A DNA stretch of 64,000 nucleotides from a gamma proteobacterium HTCC5015 (GTDB lineage Bacteria; Pseudomonadota; Gammaproteobacteria; HTCC5015), in assembly GCA_000155715.1 (NCBI GenBank), contig DS990598.1, positions 177,456 through 241,455 of the forward strand, in the 5' to 3' direction. The notes beneath the pieces are model-generated. The model was given only the letters and a program-made list of their open reading frames with translations. It was not told the DNA's origin and searched no databases. Both the position numbers and the translations under genes were made by a program. Each line of letters starts with the position of its first letter. Within the stretch, counting starts at the first letter, position 1. Of this stretch, positions 63,079-64,000 are shown piece by piece.

Positions 63079-63549
63079 CTATGCCTCTTCGCGCTCCGGC
63101 TCCCAGGCGGTGAGTTTTTGGAAGGTTTCCTCGGCGTCACGGCTTTGGCGCAGCTCTTGGCAAAAATCTTGATCGCTGAACATTTCTGCGGCGCTGGCGA
63201 GGATTTTAAGGTGTTCTTCCGTGCACTCTTGGGGGACAAGCAATGCAAACAGCATATCGACATCTTCGCCGTCGGGTGAATCGTAGTCGACACCTGCATC
63301 GAGTGTCGCAAATGCAATAAGCGCTGATTCGACACCCTCCATACGGCTGTGGGGTATGGCGACGCCATTGCCAACGCCAGTACTACCGAGGCGCTCGCGC
63401 TCCAACATGCTGGCAAAGATTTGACTCTCATTCAGGCCGCTTTGCCCGCTGGCAAGCAACTCGCACATGATTTCGAGTGCGCGTTTCTTACTAGTAGCAG
63501 AGTGGTGATTGAGGATTCGCTGGGGGGTTAGTAGTTGGTCCAATTGCAT
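63079..63549 (-). CDS. ptsN: PTS-Ntr EIIA protein
   Basis: EIIA-Ntr, 156 residues. The phosphohistidine is H67 in GVGNGVAIPHSRM. It regulates potassium transport, phosphate signalling and other functions through its phosphorylation state. It lies 84 bp before hprK on the same strand. Confidence 0.95.
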   Translation of the reverse strand: MQLDQLLTPQRILNHHSATSKKRALEIMCELLASGQSGLNESQIFASMLERERLGSTGVGNGVAIPHSRMEGVESALIAFATLDAGVDYDSPDGEDVDMLFALLVPQECTEEHLKILASAAEMFSDQDFCQELRQSRDAEETFQKLTAWEPEREEA

Positions 63550-63714
63550 GCTTCAATACGAATTCTGCGGGCCCATACCCGAATGGGCGCGTAGTGTAGC
63601 GCACTTAATTCAATATCACGACAGTTAGTGCGGGTTTAACCTGACATCTGGCGACAAGGCGGGTTACAGGGAGCGGTTTTTTGCGTGCAGAGCGGCGCGG
63701 GGGGTCGCGCATAA

Positions 63715-63747
63715 AAAACGGCCAGCGCCGAGAGCGCTGGCCGTTTT
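63715..63747 (-). terminator. Rho-independent terminator after hpf
   Basis: A perfect 14-bp stem (AAAACGGCCAGCGC at 63715-63728, its complement at 63734-63747) with a 5-base loop. On the minus strand it ends in six T residues, so it is the terminator of the hpf transcript. It also has Ts in the other direction. The 217-bp gap between ptsN and hpf otherwise shows nothing. Confidence 0.88.
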
Positions 63748-63766
63748 GCCACATGGCGCACGAGTG

Positions 63767-64000
63767 CTAGAGCGCTGAAGCGGCTGCCGCCTCAGCGGCC
63801 TCGGCAATAGCGGCTTTTTCCCGCTTGTGGTGGTCGGTCAGTTTTTCCTTGTGCTTGAGGAGTTGACGATCCAGTTTGTCGACCAGCCCATCAATTGCAG
63901 CGTACATATCCTCGTGTTCGGCGTGGGCAAAAAGCTCGCCTTTTACATGGGGAACATGCATTTTCGCTTCGGCTTTGTGTTGGTGTTTCTCGGGGCCAAG
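63767..64000 (-). CDS. hpf: Ribosome hibernation promoting factor, C-terminal part
   Basis: The last 77 residues of HPF/RaiA; the 5' end lies beyond the window edge, and the frame is open to base 64000. The pattern KHQHKAEAKMHVPHVKGELFAHAEHEDMYAAIDGLVDKLDRQLLKHKEKL is the typical HPF strand-helix end. The Ala-rich tail (EAAEAAAASAL) continues after it. HPF binds 30S subunits to form hibernating 100S ribosomes. It is normally linked to rpoN and ptsN, as here. Confidence 0.94.
   Translation of the reverse strand, partial: LGPEKHQHKAEAKMHVPHVKGELFAHAEHEDMYAAIDGLVDKLDRQLLKHKEKLTDHHKREKAAIAEAAEAAAASAL

Overview
This window is chromosomal DNA from a gammaproteobacterium, probably marine and related to the Cellvibrionales/Pseudomonadales. 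The gene blocks support this: gyrA-serC-serA-pheA-hisC-tyrA, yciK with mupP-ubiG-mtaD, epmB/efp/epmA, pepA/lptFG, mrcB with an lpoB operon, and a PTS-Ntr cluster. The assignment is an inference from gene order and protein families. Core genes are GC-rich. Two stretches, at about 7.2-10.5 kb and 16.2-17.8 kb, are visibly AT-rich and look acquired.

Layout. 1-7.1 kb: the gyrA 3' end and an amino-acid operon (serine, phenylalanine, tyrosine, histidine-type aminotransferase). 7.2-10.5 kb: a reversed array of integron gene cassettes without an integrase. One cassette encodes a two-gene Pycsar-type anti-phage system (class III nucleotide cyclase plus membrane effector), and another encodes an unknown 322-residue protein. 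10.7-12.8 kb: tesA and a displaced second copy of its 3' end, enclosing a secreted protein of unknown function. 12.9-16.1 kb: an ABC transporter partnered with tesA. 16.2-18.4 kb: an AT-rich TPR membrane protein and an Lrp-type regulator. 18.7-26.2 kb: leuA, a repeat block, pepA, lptF, lptG, a patatin and a DNA-binding protein. 26.2-26.9 kb: a GIY-YIG nuclease gene bounded by palindromic repeats. 26.9-32.3 kb: an RDD protein, a FimX-like c-di-GMP receptor, and the complete EF-P and EF-P-modification set. 32.4-36.2 kb: an Nmad3-like protein, a MITE inserted exactly at two convergent stop codons, small enzymes and tRNA-Arg(CCU). 36.3-42.6 kb: a DUF4197 lipoprotein, PBP1B, a TPR lipoprotein and a YoaA-type helicase. 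42.7-43.5 kb: a REP-associated tyrosine transposase (RAYT) between its repeats. 43.6-50.9 kb: yciK, hpnE-hpnD-hpnC (squalene synthesis), repeats, then mupP, ubiG and mtaD. 51-56 kb: an lpoB lipoprotein operon, one gene of which is frameshifted, and a diguanylate cyclase. 56.6-64 kb: an S41 protease, tag, an SRPBCC protein, mgtE, and HPr, EIIA-Man, rapZ, hprK, ptsN and the start-less hpf.

The functional themes are amino-acid supply, envelope assembly (LptFG, PBP1B with its activator LpoB, MupP recycling), translation rescue by EF-P, and PTS-Ntr signalling. Intergenic regions are unusually rich in dispersed palindromic repeats of at least five families. Two of these families surround a small nuclease gene (RAYT or GIY-YIG). 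The most striking finds are the Pycsar system inside an integron cassette array and the GIY-YIG/repeat unit, which looks organised like a REPtron but uses a different nuclease fold.
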